DNA from: Bradyrhizobium neotropicale
GTDB taxonomy: Bacteria; Pseudomonadota; Alphaproteobacteria; Rhizobiales; Xanthobacteraceae
DNA: 36,029 nucleotides
NCBI RefSeq assembly: GCF_001641695.1
Contig: NZ_LSEF01000094.1
Coordinates: 1-36,029, forward strand
Direction: 5' to 3'
The position numbers were made by a program, and so were the translations under genes. The notes beneath the pieces were generated by a model, which ran no database searches, was not told where the DNA came from, and worked only from the letters and a program-made list of their open reading frames with translations. Shown piece by piece: positions 1-7,941 of the stretch (the stretch's first letter is position 1; every line of letters begins with the position of its first letter).

Positions 1-27
1 CTAGTGGTTCATCACAGTGGTTTTGAC
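1..27 (+). repeat. IS630 left terminal inverted repeat
   Basis: It begins CTAGTGGTTCATCACAGTGG and matches the reverse complement of 1447-1473 at 26 of 27 positions. Confidence 0.95.
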
Positions 28-1142
28 TCTTTGGCGGCAACTGGATAGGCGCGACCGAGTTTGGCGCGGGCTTTGTCGGTTGTGAACATCCATTTGATGC
101 GGTCTCGCGCCTTGTTTCGCTGCCGTTGCCATGCTGCGATTTCTTTTCGAAGCCTTTTGGGATCGTCGATGCGACGGCCGAGACACTGGCGCTGCAGCAC
201 GCTGATCTCGCACTCGACCATATTGAGCCAGCTGGCGTGTTTCGGGGTGTAGTGGAACTCGAGGCGGCGCAGGATGCGACGGGCCTCGGCAGGCGCAAAT
301 GCCTGATATAGCGCGCCGGCCGTATGAATCGACAGATTGTCCTGCACCACACGGATGCAGGCGGCATTGGGATAGTGGACGTCGACGAGTTCGCGCATGC
401 AGTGCGCGTAGTCGACCGCGGCGCGGTGGTCTGTAACCTTGACATTGCGCCAGCCGCGATGCGGATCGAAGGTGACGAAGAGATTGACGGTACCGTTGCG
501 GCGATATTCGTAATCGTAGCGCTCGCGCTGTCCCGGTTGGGCAGGGATCGGCTGGCGTACCTCGCCGATCAGCTGGACTGGGGTCTCGTCGAAGCAAACC
601 AGGGGCCGCTCGGGATCCGGCGCCTCGGCGTAGAGATCGAGCACATCCTCCATCCGGGCGACGTATTCGCCGTCGACATGAGGAATGCACCACATATCCC
701 GGCGCCACGGCTTGAGGTCGTTGTCGGCCAGCCGGCGGCGCACGGTCTCGCCCGACAGGCTGGCGTGATCGGTGAGCTTGACCATCGCGTCGGCCAGCAA
801 TGTCAGCGTCCAGCGTTTGCGGCCGGCGGGCGGCTTGGCGCATGCCGTCGCCACCAGCAGGGCCTCTTCCTTGCCTGTCAGCTTGCGTTCCGCGCCCGGA
901 CGCGGCTCCTCACTCAAGGCCCGCTCCAGATTGCCTTCTACGAAACGGCGTTTGGTCCGGCCGACGGTGGAAAGGCTGACCCGGACGGTTCGGGCAATCT
1001 CCGCGTCGCAGCTGCCTGAATCGGCCGCCAGCACAATCTGAGCCCGTTTGAGTTTGCGGGCGGAATGCGTGCCGCCGCCGAGCATTGCCGTCAGTTCGTC
1101 CCGCTCGGCTTGGCTCAATTCGACCCGATAACGTACATTCAT
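12..1142 (-). CDS. IS630-family DDE transposase
   Basis: A 376-residue protein that would cut and join the ends of the surrounding IS630 element. The N-terminal third (about residues 10-145) is the paired helix-turn-helix region of the family. The DDE nuclease fold follows: first Asp at about 185 (CFDETPVQ), second Asp at about 268 (VQDNLSIHTAG), and Glu at about 310 in the hallmark WLNMVE segment. Length is normal for the family and no frameshift is seen. The stop codon lies inside the left terminal repeat and the start is 38 bp from the start of the divergent HTH gene, so the two share a control region. Confidence 0.95.
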   Translation of the reverse strand: MNVRYRVELSQAERDELTAMLGGGTHSARKLKRAQIVLAADSGSCDAEIARTVRVSLSTVGRTKRRFVEGNLERALSEEPRPGAERKLTGKEEALLVATACAKPPAGRKRWTLTLLADAMVKLTDHASLSGETVRRRLADNDLKPWRRDMWCIPHVDGEYVARMEDVLDLYAEAPDPERPLVCFDETPVQLIGEVRQPIPAQPGQRERYDYEYRRNGTVNLFVTFDPHRGWRNVKVTDHRAAVDYAHCMRELVDVHYPNAACIRVVQDNLSIHTAGALYQAFAPAEARRILRRLEFHYTPKHASWLNMVECEISVLQRQCLGRRIDDPKRLRKEIAAWQRQRNKARDRIKWMFTTDKARAKLGRAYPVAAKESKPL

Positions 1143-1180
1143 GCTTCGCCTCCTTGTCGGAGGCCGGGACGAATCCAGCT

Positions 1181-1462
1181 ATGAGTCAAAAATCAGGCGC
1201 GCACTTCACCGAGAAGCAGGGACACTATCTCGCTTTCATCCATACCTACTCGTACATGTTCGGACAGCCGCCCGCCGAGGCCGACATCCAGCGGCATTTC
1301 CGCGTCAGCCCGCCGTCAGTCCACCAGATGATCCTCACCCTCGAACGCAACGGGTTCATTCGTCGCCAGCCCGGCGTCGCTCGAAGCATCGAGATCCTCT
1401 TGCCACCCGAAAAGTTGCCTATCCTCGGATGGCTCGGTATCAAAACGTCAAAATCACTGTGA
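1181..1462 (+). CDS. LexA-like winged-helix DNA-binding protein within IS630
   Basis: A 93-residue protein made almost only of a LexA-type winged HTH. The pattern Tyr-Met-Phe-Gly-Gln-Pro-Pro-Ala-Glu, the recognition helix VSPPSVHQMILTLERNGFI and the wing RRQPGVARSIEI follow the N-terminal domain of LexA (helix SSNAVREHLKALERKGYI, then RGxSRAI). The autoproteolytic LexA C-terminal domain is absent. I start at the ATG at 1181; the frame is open upstream but would then overlap the transposase. The gene is transcribed away from the transposase and ends inside the right inverted repeat, so it is cargo of the element. A likely role, by inference, is repression of the transposase promoter. A decayed relative lies at 7553-7772. 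Confidence 0.8.
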   Translation: MSQKSGAHFTEKQGHYLAFIHTYSYMFGQPPAEADIQRHFRVSPPSVHQMILTLERNGFIRRQPGVARSIEILLPPEKLPILGWLGIKTSKSL

Positions 1463-1473
1463 TGAACCACTAG
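1447..1473 (-). repeat. IS630 right terminal inverted repeat
   Basis: Inverted copy of 1-27 with one mismatch. It overlaps the last codons of the LexA-like gene and abuts the interrupted peptide gene. Confidence 0.95.
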
Positions 1474-1581
1474 GCCCATAACTCCGAAAAAGATTGGCCA
1501 AAATAACCCTCCTCCCGAAGTTGCAGACGCCTCTTCAGAAGTTAGTTCGGTTACACCATAGCCTGACATATCGGTCTTCAT
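1474..1581 (-). pseudogene. Double-glycine-leader peptide gene, cut by IS630
   Basis: Thirty-six codons remain, starting at an ATG with a strong ribosome site (AAAAGGAGA, 6 bases away). The leader ends YGVTELTSEEASATSGG, the acidic-helix-plus-GlyGly form of leaders cleaved by C39-peptidase exporters. After GlyGly comes a hydrophobic core GLFWPIFFGVMG, at which point IS630 begins. The paralogue at 19242-19388 has nearly the same leader and the same ribosome site but a different core. No C39 exporter is visible in the window. The product could be a bacteriocin or signalling peptide precursor; this is inferred from leader form only. Confidence 0.6.
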
Positions 1582-1640
1582 TGATGTCTCCTTTTCAAAT
1601 GATTAGATCATTCAGCGACGCCAGTCGGCGGCTCCTGCCG
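1582..1640 (-). repeat. Segment upstream of peptide A, shared with peptide B
   Basis: This stretch resembles 19389-19440. Read on the minus strand, both copies end an upstream reading frame with a related tail (SLNDLII stop here, SLTDLPI stop in the other copy) immediately before an AAGGAGA ribosome site. The peptide therefore appears to have been the second gene of a two-gene unit in both places, with the first gene now lost or reduced. Confidence 0.5.
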
Positions 1641-1748
1641 GCGCGAAAAGAGAGCGACTCAAGGGGCGTGCCAAATGCGCAACAAGAGGCCCGGACGAAC
1701 CGTTCTGCATCTTATCCAAAGGCTTAATCGAGAGTACGGCGGTACGCG

Positions 1749-1882
1749 GGCCGGACAACATCACCGTGTCGCGGACGCGACAAACCCGACAACGGATGCA
1801 ACGCAAGTACATCGGGAGACGGCGGCGAGTAGATCCTACAAGTTCAGGACAATGAAGAAACAGCGCTTCCGCGATGTCACGC
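1749..1882 (+). repeat. Dispersed repeat, copy 1
   Basis: It is similar over about 130 bp to 18570-18705, in the same orientation. Shared strings include GTGTC-CGGACG-GACAAA, GCAACGCAA and ACGAGTAGATC (here GCGAGTAGATC). No protein frame is conserved between the copies, so this is probably non-coding or a remnant of a mobile element. Confidence 0.5.
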
Positions 1883-3071
1883 GATCGAGCAATGGTCTTC
1901 CATAGATCAGGGAATATAGACGCATTTCGACAAAGATCGTGAACGCCTACGGCTGGCTCGGCCGGTACATTGAAGCGAATGCGGAATTTGGTGGAGATCC
2001 TCGGCGTGGATGAAGCTCGCCGCCGCCATCTAATGCGCGGTCATATGAAGACGGCAGATGAGAGCTGCTGGCGCACAGCCCGATTTCATGACATTGCTTT
2101 TGCAAGGGGAGGGCGCGTTCGCGGTGCGGATCGGGCTCTATGAGCTGCTCTCACCGAGCCTTCGGCGCGGCCTTCTGGGTAACGATCTCTCGCGCAAGGC
2201 ATGAGCTCCTCGCCGGGGGGACTCGCAGGAGGGGCTCGCCTTCGGCGACCGCTACCACTGCCCCTGTCCCGGGTGCCGCTGTTAACCGGTCTTCTCTAAC
2301 CGGGGTTGAGACGTCAAGTACCAAATCTGATCCAATTACCGCATTGTGGTTGTGCCTTCCGAACCAACCGTGGTGTCAAGGCTATCCGGCGATCGCGCTT
2401 CTCTTCGAGGTCGGGGTCCCCGCCTCGTGATGATGTTCGTGAAGAAGTGGCGGGACCATCTCGGGGACGCAGTCGCGGAGCGATTTGCTCGCGCTGCAGA
2501 CCGGTTATCACCCTCGCCATTCCTCGTCCTGCCGGACTCCTTGACAGCCTTCCGGCCGTGTTCTGCTGATCAGTGCATTCGGGATGACGAGCCCTTGCTG
2601 GCGGGAAGGGCGACAAGTTCAACATGGAACCCCTTCAAGTTGTGATGAGGTCAGACTCCGCCGATTTTGCCCAGAACGCGTTCTCTCCTTCGCCGGCGAC
2701 GGCGGAGGTCTCATGGGGTAGGTTTCCTGGCTTTCTCGGCCATTTGCTTGCTCCTGGTTGGATTTGCCGCAAGCGGCAGGACCGGCCAACGTTCCGATAC
2801 CGGTCTTTGCCGGCATTCGGTTGGTCCGAAGGATATCAGCGCAGGACGTGGGCCATAAGGACACCACGGGGAGTGTGGCTTCCCCAATGCAATGCGTGCT
2901 GGGCACAGTTTGTCGGACGGTTGTAGCCGAGCCGAACGCTGGTGGCATCGCTTGCATCGGGGGAAGTGAGGATCGGCGCGGTCAGCGTTCGCCAGTGTCA
3001 TGTGCCAGCGGTACGCTCTTTTGTAAGACGAAAACTGTCATTCCGTGGGCTACTGTAGGGAAGCCCAACTT
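1883..3071. other. Gene-poor stretch without a recognisable gene
   Basis: Several open frames of 80-120 codons occur on both strands, but none has a recognisable domain or a convincing ribosome site, and they overlap one another. A plus-strand run near 2711-2780 encodes a hydrophobic segment (VGFLAFSAICLLLVGFAASG) without a start codon in frame and may be the remains of a signal peptide. I see decayed sequence here, not a gene I can name. Confidence 0.5.
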
Positions 3072-3536
3072 TCATCGCTCTGGTCGATATCCTTCAATCC
3101 GGAGGGTCGGCAGTTGCCAAGAACCATAATGGAAGTTAATGCCGGCCCCGGCTGGCAAGTTCAGCGACCCCAAGGTGGGGAAGAGGCCTGTAGGCTTGAA
3201 TAGCTCCGGGTTGGCGAAGAGTGGAAGTTCGACATTCGCGAGCACTTTTGCGGTTTCAATCGAATAGACCACATCCTGCGCGGCCCGCTGCGTAGCGCCT
3301 TTCATCCAGACCTGAAGAAAGCCGATCTGATCGGTTGCGGAGCGCGTGGAATTGACTTTCCCGAAGAGCTCCATCGCCTGCGTGGATTCGGTTTGAATTC
3401 GCTCCTGCCAATGCGAATAGATGTCGAAAAACCTTTTCGAGAATTCTGTCTGAGTTCCGATGGCTCGCTTGGTAAAGTCCCAAAATGCACCTGTTGCAAT
3501 GCCAATGTCATCGTTGAGTCTGGCTTCCTTGTTCAT
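3072..3536 (-). CDS. Phasin family protein
   Basis: A 154-residue protein of the phasin type, small amphipathic proteins that coat polyhydroxyalkanoate granules in the cytoplasm. The start is set by AGGGAG six bases before the ATG at 3536; an ATG two codons upstream would have no spacing. Residues about 10-110 form the long helical phasin core: aromatic residues around FWDFTKRAIGTQTEF, then SHWQERIQTESTQAMELF, then FLQVWMKGATQRAAQDVVYSI. The tail after about residue 120 is rich in Pro, Gly and Leu. No PHA synthase or depolymerase is adjacent, although a broken 3-hydroxybutyrate dehydrogenase lies 26 kb away. Confidence 0.85.
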   Translation of the reverse strand: MNKEARLNDDIGIATGAFWDFTKRAIGTQTEFSKRFFDIYSHWQERIQTESTQAMELFGKVNSTRSATDQIGFLQVWMKGATQRAAQDVVYSIETAKVLANVELPLFANPELFKPTGLFPTLGSLNLPAGAGINFHYGSWQLPTLRIEGYRPER

Positions 3537-4190
3537 CACCATCTCCCTGTCATTGTTATGATTGCTCGCGCCAGCACTGGTGCACTGGAACGTCCAGTGT
3601 GAGAACGACACCAATGGGAAGCACCTCGTCGAAACACATGAGCAATTCGTCACGCGGCGCGCTTTCAAGATCCTTGCGCAGCAACATGACGCAAGGAGTC
3701 GACCCTGCAGCCCTGCTCAGCTCGGCGCTGACCCAAGGGCCGCTCCGGATTTGACGGGCGGCAGCACCAGTTTGGTCTTGATTGATCAATCGAGCAGGCC
3801 TCATCTGAACCCGGGCCGGAGACTGCATGAGCGCGTCGTCGCCATCACGGTGCTCCAATCTGTCCCAGCAATCGCCGTGCCAGTAACGAGGTTGTGCGAG
3901 CCCTTTCTGAAGAGCAAATTATCTGCTTTGCGCCACGCCACTGGAATGCATCCGCCGTCGTGTAAACGTTCGGACATCCGTGTTGTCAGGCGGACAGATC
4001 TGAAGGTCCCAAATGACAGCAACTGCCCGGACCGATATTTTCGAACCTTTCGAAGTAGCATCCGCTGGACCGCCCAATCTCACCGGAGCCAGAATGGTGA
4101 TCACGCTGTTTGAGACGAATGAGATGACCCGCCGCCTTTCGGTTCTGCCCACACCATTGCGCTGGCTTTGTACGAGATAGAACTTCTGTA
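3537..4190. other. No supported gene
   Basis: Overlapping open frames exist on both strands, the longest from 3562 on the plus strand, but their translations are low in recognisable structure and lack ribosome sites. Probably decayed sequence between the phasin and the IS110 remnant. Confidence 0.4.
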
Positions 4191-4195
4191 TCCAG

Positions 4196-4762
4196 GCTCT
4201 GGAGCGCGATCTGATGTGCGGGGTGATCGAACTGCTGTTTCTGAAAGCCCGCGCAGATAGCGCCTCGTCCAGCTCTTCTTGCGCGGATAGGTGCGTCCGT
4301 GCTTGAGCATGAAGGTGCTCACCTGCTACCGGTGGACCCGTATTGTCTCAACCACCGCGGCTCGGCTACGGACGAGATCTCGCACCGCTTCGTGGCTTTC
4401 ATCGGGAACCTATACCGCCGTTAACTCGCCGGCGCGCAGCACCGGGTACGAGAAACAACGTCCCGGCGGTTCGTCTTCACGAGATCGTCGGGCTTCCTCG
4501 GGATCATCGACGGCACAACCGGGGTGCATTCGTGGCCGGACAATCCGATTAGGCGATATAGACCGTAGCCCCTCGGGGCCGGTCCGTAACTGAAATGCAC
4601 GCGATCAAAACGACCGGCTATTCGCTCGACAATTCGGCGCATGCTGCTCGCCGCCGCATCGGCCTTACCGAAGAAACGAACCTCTCCTTCCCGGCTAGCT
4701 TCCCCAATCGCGATGCCATTCCTCAGCTTCGCGATGTTTTTGTCGGCACAGAAGTTGCTCAA
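4196..4762 (-). pseudogene. IS110-family (DEDD) transposase remnant
   Basis: The N-terminal half of an IS110 transposase can be read on the minus strand in pieces. From 4762 the frame gives GEVRFFG, SMRRIVERIAGRFDRVHF, GYGLYRLIGLSGHECTPVVP and RKPDDLVKTNRRD, all characteristic of the family. The frame then shifts to AGELTAV, a stop codon, VPDESHEAVRDLVRSRAAVVE, another stop, and STFMLKHGRTYPRKKSWTRRY. The C-terminal catalytic part with the conserved Ser is missing. At least two stops and one frameshift make it non-functional. Confidence 0.85.
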
Positions 4763-4877
4763 TTCTCACAGCCTCGCCGTATCGCGGGACTGACGGTGAT
4801 GCTTAGGGAGCGGAGCTGCGACAGGGCAACTCCGCTCCTGAATTTCCTGTTATGATGCCAATTAGCGGAGCAAAACC

Positions 4878-4961
4878 ATGGAATATGTCGCGCTGGGGAT
4901 TGCCGCGGTCATATTCGTCGCGATTGTTGTCGTTTTGTCTTGGGCTATTCGGAAACCTTAG
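4878..4961 (+). CDS. Very small single-helix membrane protein
   Basis: A 27-codon ORF with a GGAG site 8 bases before the ATG. The translation is a short N-terminus, an uninterrupted hydrophobic helix (residues about 4-22, rich in Val, Ile, Ala) and a positive Arg-Lys tail, the layout expected of a small inner-membrane peptide. No homologue can be named. Two other tiny helices of this kind lie at 6666-6767 and 7942-8013. Confidence 0.45.
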   Translation: MEYVALGIAAVIFVAIVVVLSWAIRKP

Positions 4962-5373
4962 CGCCGAGTTGATTGGCTATCTAACAGGGGCGCGGACCCA
5001 GCGAAGAACATTGACGTATGCCGTTTGAGAAGGTTTTGCAGAAGCGATTGACCAACTCTAAAGAGGGTCGACGCTACGTGTACCCACGTCTCGTGACCGA
5101 CCAATCCTGGTAGGTGGCCCGCGGGAGTTTCCAAGGGTACACCTTGACGGCACCTTTGGGCCATCACCAGGGCGCGCTGATTAGCTTTACTGGCTGAGGC
5201 TGGCTGTTGAAGTTAGGGGCGCGTGGTAGAGACAGCTTCCGATTCACTTGACGGCGGGGAGCGCGTCACGTCCGCGCTGCTTCAGATTGGGCGAAACACA
5301 TCCACCGAGTATGACAGGCACTCTTTTCCCTCCTAGCTGAGCCGTATTGCAGAGATCGAGTGTGAATTAGCCG
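4962..5373. other. No supported gene
   Basis: I see no convincing coding frame, RNA gene or strong hairpin in this interval. Confidence 0.5.
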
Positions 5374-5868
5374 ATGACGCCGTTGCAGACAATCAGCGAT
5401 TGGTTCGAAAAACAGCACGCGCAAGTACAAGGCGAAATCACTGCTGGCATGGCGTTGCTTTTAGACTTCGACGATGCTGACTTTCTTCCACTCGACAGCG
5501 AAGAGAAAAGCGAGTTTTTCCGGCAGTGGCTGAGCGAGGTGGGATTGCCAGCCTATGCGGTCGTTGGCCGTGCTTTGACGTTCCGAGCTTGTTTTGAATA
5601 TTTTGCGGAGAGCAGGTTTACCGAGGCTTCGTGGAGGCAATCCGAAGAACTCTTTCGTGAAGCTCTCGAAGAGACTAAAGGTAACCCTCATTCTGATGCT
5701 GCGCGTTTTGCTCCAACTGCACAAAGGCTCCTTGACGAGATGCCCGCCCGAAGAAGCAGGTGGATCGAAGGCAGGCAGTCTTGGAGAGAACTAGCCGATG
5801 GAAGCCTAACACCCGACGCTCTCAGGAAATGGGTCACCTCACAAATGGGCGATGCTGGCAATGGCTGA
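5374..5868 (+). CDS. Hypothetical protein, 164 aa
   Basis: An unrecognised soluble protein, rich in Glu, Arg, Trp and Phe and probably mostly helical. Visible stretches include an acidic segment FDDADFLPLDSEEKSEFF near residues 31-48 and a Trp-rich charged C-terminal half (SRWIEGRQSWRELADGSL). There is no signal peptide or membrane segment. The ATG at 5374 is the first in frame and has only a weak ribosome site. It stands alone between gene-poor stretches. Its composition looks like a real protein, unlike the overlapping frames around it. Confidence 0.6.
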   Translation: MTPLQTISDWFEKQHAQVQGEITAGMALLLDFDDADFLPLDSEEKSEFFRQWLSEVGLPAYAVVGRALTFRACFEYFAESRFTEASWRQSEELFREALEETKGNPHSDAARFAPTAQRLLDEMPARRSRWIEGRQSWRELADGSLTPDALRKWVTSQMGDAGNG

Positions 5869-6172
5869 GCGGGAATAAGTAAGTTGGGTATCGAGGACAT
5901 GGCCCGCGACGAGGCTACGGCGCAGCCGCTTGGCCAAGTTGTTCATGTCATACTTGCTAGCCGTCCGTCCCGCGAAGAGAAGCATAGCTCTGCGGCGGAG
6001 ATTGCGGCGTCCACTTTGTGGCTTACCTCACAGGGACCCCTGCAGCAATTAAGCGTCACGTGCTGAAGGAATATCTCGGGTCGGCTGTGTCGCGCAAGGC
6101 GTCGTCAAGCGCCGCCAGCTAGAACGATGTGGCGACCTCAATGATCGAACCTGGCCCGGCGAACAGACCCCG
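5869..6172. other. No supported gene
   Basis: A 60-codon frame with a TTG start (5884) exists, but its translation is not protein-like and no domain is seen. Confidence 0.4.
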
Positions 6173-6448
6173 ATGCGCCTGCAATTCCATCGTGCCGTCG
6201 TAAACATGGAAATATGGAGTGCAAACAGCGACGATTATTCATTCGTGATTAGCTTCGAGAGCCCCTCGGGTCCCGGCTTTCGCGGCAGGCTAGGCTACGT
6301 CGCGTCGTGGCGTCCGCTTGACCAGAGCCGTGGCGCGATCAAGATTCTCGGCTCACCGTTCCAAACCTTCGCTGAGGCTGAGGACGCCAGCAACACCATG
6401 CTGAATTACCTCAACGACGAAAGTAATTCCGTCCGCCTGGAAAGTTGA
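6173..6448 (+). CDS. Small hypothetical protein, 91 aa or shorter
   Basis: An unrecognised small soluble protein. From the internal Met at codon 12 (6206) the translation looks well folded: an alternating aromatic and polar beta-type segment (MEIWSANSDDYSFVISFES), a Gly-rich turn, a second Trp-containing strand and a C-terminal helix around FAEAEDASNTMLNYLNDE. Neither start has a clear ribosome site, so the 5' end is uncertain. There is no membrane segment and no close neighbour that suggests a role. Confidence 0.55.
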   Translation: MRLQFHRAVVNMEIWSANSDDYSFVISFESPSGPGFRGRLGYVASWRPLDQSRGAIKILGSPFQTFAEAEDASNTMLNYLNDESNSVRLES

Positions 6449-6665
6449 AGCTCCCGTAAATCGACGATTGCCGTGGGGCCATCGCACGCGGCGCCGACCA
6501 GCCCGCTGGGACACACCATCACCCTCGTGACGGCCGTGAATTCCCTGCTTTAGCGCAAGTGCTTCTATCCACTTTCCAACCTCATCTTGTCGACCAAACC
6601 TTCAGCGCCAGTACGTCAGAAATGCTCGTTACTTGGTTTTAGCGAATAGGCACGTCCAGTGGTCC

Positions 6666-6767
6666 TCAGAGCGGGATCCGGGTCGCAGTCCCTCGCCAAT
6701 GGCCCGCGATAATTTTCGACAGTAAGCTCGCCAGGATCAAAACACCGAGGATCAGTAGCACGACCAT
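6666..6767 (-). CDS. Very small single-helix membrane protein
   Basis: A 33-residue ORF with AGGAG 10 bases before the ATG at 6767. The first 17 residues are a hydrophobic helix (MVVLLILGVLILASLL), followed by a basic, cytoplasm-type tail containing Lys, His and Arg. It has the same architecture as 4878-4961 and 7942-8013 but no clear sequence relation. No function can be assigned. Confidence 0.45.
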   Translation of the reverse strand: MVVLLILGVLILASLLSKIIAGHWRGTATRIPL

Positions 6768-6837
6768 TACTGCGCGGCTCCTATCACAAGTCTAAGATTT
6801 GTCATTTGCGCTCGCTACCTTCTTCGTCGGGCACCCG

Positions 6838-7011
6838 TCAGTTGTGGTAGTTCCCGGTGCTTAAGCCATGTGTTCGTATATGCGCGCCGGTCAAAAGCCG
6901 GCCCAGCTGCTTGGGCAGGGTTAGAAGTGGCTCAAGTTCCCGCCAGCGCTGCCAAGTGGCGTTCAGCACCTTGGCATTAACCGGTGCTGCAAGGTCTTGA
7001 GAGATCCCCAA
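6838..7011 (-). CDS. Possible small ORF, 57 aa
   Basis: A frame with a TTG start encodes a helical, Leu- and Trp-rich peptide (for example TWQRWRELEPLLTLPKQLGR) with a basic C-terminus. It lies divergent to the gene at 7044 and has no strong ribosome site. It may be a fragment of a larger lost gene; the composition is more protein-like than the surroundings. Confidence 0.25.
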   Translation of the reverse strand: MGISQDLAAPVNAKVLNATWQRWRELEPLLTLPKQLGRLLTGAHIRTHGLSTGNYHN

Positions 7012-7043
7012 GAGACCTCCCGTGCCTTAGGAAGAGGAAAGTC

Positions 7044-7439
7044 ATGTCAGATACTTCTCTTGCGACTCAGGAGTTTGCGACCCCCGAACACGCCGCGGAA
7101 GCATTGGCCGCTGGGAGGGTTCGGACTGAAACAAAGAGTTCGGCGCAGCGCGTTTGCTTGGAGCTCGCTCCAAACGGTTGGTTCCGGCTCAAGTGGTCTG
7201 CGAAAGGAACAAATTCGTATGATTGGATCGGTCTTTATTCGGACCCCTCGCAGCCAGATAGCAACTACATCGGACGAAACAATTGGCAATGGGCGGTCAA
7301 CGGGGACTCCTACCTGACCGGTACAGGGGCCACGCCAGGCTATGAGGCAAGGTTTTTAATCTGGGAGCATGCGTCCAAAAAGTACAAGTCTGTAGCAAGG
7401 ACCGGGCCGTTCCCAGCAACCAAGCAGTGTTCATCCTAA
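7044..7439 (+). CDS. Small beta-sandwich-like protein, hypothetical
   Basis: A 131-residue protein starting at the ATG that follows GAGGAA (spacing about 6); an upstream in-frame start at 6984 lacks such a site. After a variable N-terminus (about 1-35), residues 40-125 have the pattern of a single Ig-like beta-sandwich: PNGWFRLKWSAKG, then YDWIGLYSD, then NWQWAVNGDSYLTGTG, then GYEARFLIWEHASKKYKS, ending at VARTGPF. The Asp-Trp-Ile-Gly-Leu-Tyr motif resembles that of SKICH-type and related sandwich domains in which polar turns hold ligands, but this is resemblance, not proof. There is no signal peptide. Product and partner are unknown. Confidence 0.6.
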   Translation: MSDTSLATQEFATPEHAAEALAAGRVRTETKSSAQRVCLELAPNGWFRLKWSAKGTNSYDWIGLYSDPSQPDSNYIGRNNWQWAVNGDSYLTGTGATPGYEARFLIWEHASKKYKSVARTGPFPATKQCSS

Positions 7440-7552
7440 TCGGCGCCTCCCTGTCGGACTGGGCTCACATCGGCCAGCACAACGTCGGCGGGAGGTCGCC
7501 GTTCGAGCCTCTCGCCAAACTCTAGGCCTTCAGGCGCCTCGGCGTCGAGGGG

Positions 7553-7772
7553 ATGCTCGCCAAGCAGGGCCAGTATCTACCCTTCATCAACGCCTACACG
7601 CGCAGCGGCCCGCCGCCTGCCGAATGAGATATCCAAGGACACTTGGGATCCCCGCCCACTGGCCACCAGAGATGGTTTTGACCGCGCAACGCGCGGGCAT
7701 CATCAAACGCCAGCTCGGCTCGCCGCGCAGCATCGAGCTGCACTGCAACGAAGTGCTGGTCCCTCCTGCGTA
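7553..7772 (+). pseudogene. Decayed LexA-like HTH gene of an old IS630 element
   Basis: Reading gives KQGQYLPFINAYT, GPPPAE, a stop, DIQGHL, another stop, then after a frameshift VLTAQRAGIIKRQLGSPRSIEL. This follows the intact LexA-like protein of the IS630 at 1-1473 (KQGHYLAFIHTYS, GQPPAEADIQRHF, ILTLERNGFIRRQPGVARSIEI). Two stops and one frameshift are visible. No matching transposase was found beside it, so it is a solo relic of a related element. Confidence 0.7.
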
Positions 7773-7941
7773 GCTACCGTCTGGGAAATCCCAAATGAAT
7801 AAGTCAATTCCTTTGTGTCGAGGTTCTAGCCGCTGTGAATGGCCTGATCCGGATCGAACCACACGTTGTTAAACGGAGCTGTAACCTCAACTCCGAATCG
7901 GAACAGGGGCCATCTCCCGGCCCGGTTAGGCCGGACGCACA

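Larger units (their letters stand above)
1..1473. mobile_element. Complete IS630-family insertion sequence
   Basis: The element is bounded by 27-bp terminal inverted repeats (1-27 and 1447-1473) that differ at one position. Both tips are CTAG, as expected for IS630 elements, which insert at TA. Inside are a minus-strand DDE transposase filling most of the element and a divergent plus-strand gene for a LexA-like HTH protein. The right end lies directly against codon 36 of a double-glycine-leader peptide gene on the minus strand, so the element has cut that gene; its 3' part would lie left of the window. The element looks intact and recent. Confidence 0.93.

Noticed and set aside
324..1019. Plus-strand 231-codon frame inside the IS630 element
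   Set aside because: Antisense to the transposase, which has the complete DDE set.
2346..2645. Plus-strand 99-codon frame in the gene-poor region
   Set aside because: Part of the translation (VKKWRDHLGDAVAERFARAA) looks helical, but there is no ribosome site, and overlapping frames of equal length exist on both strands. Not enough to call a gene.
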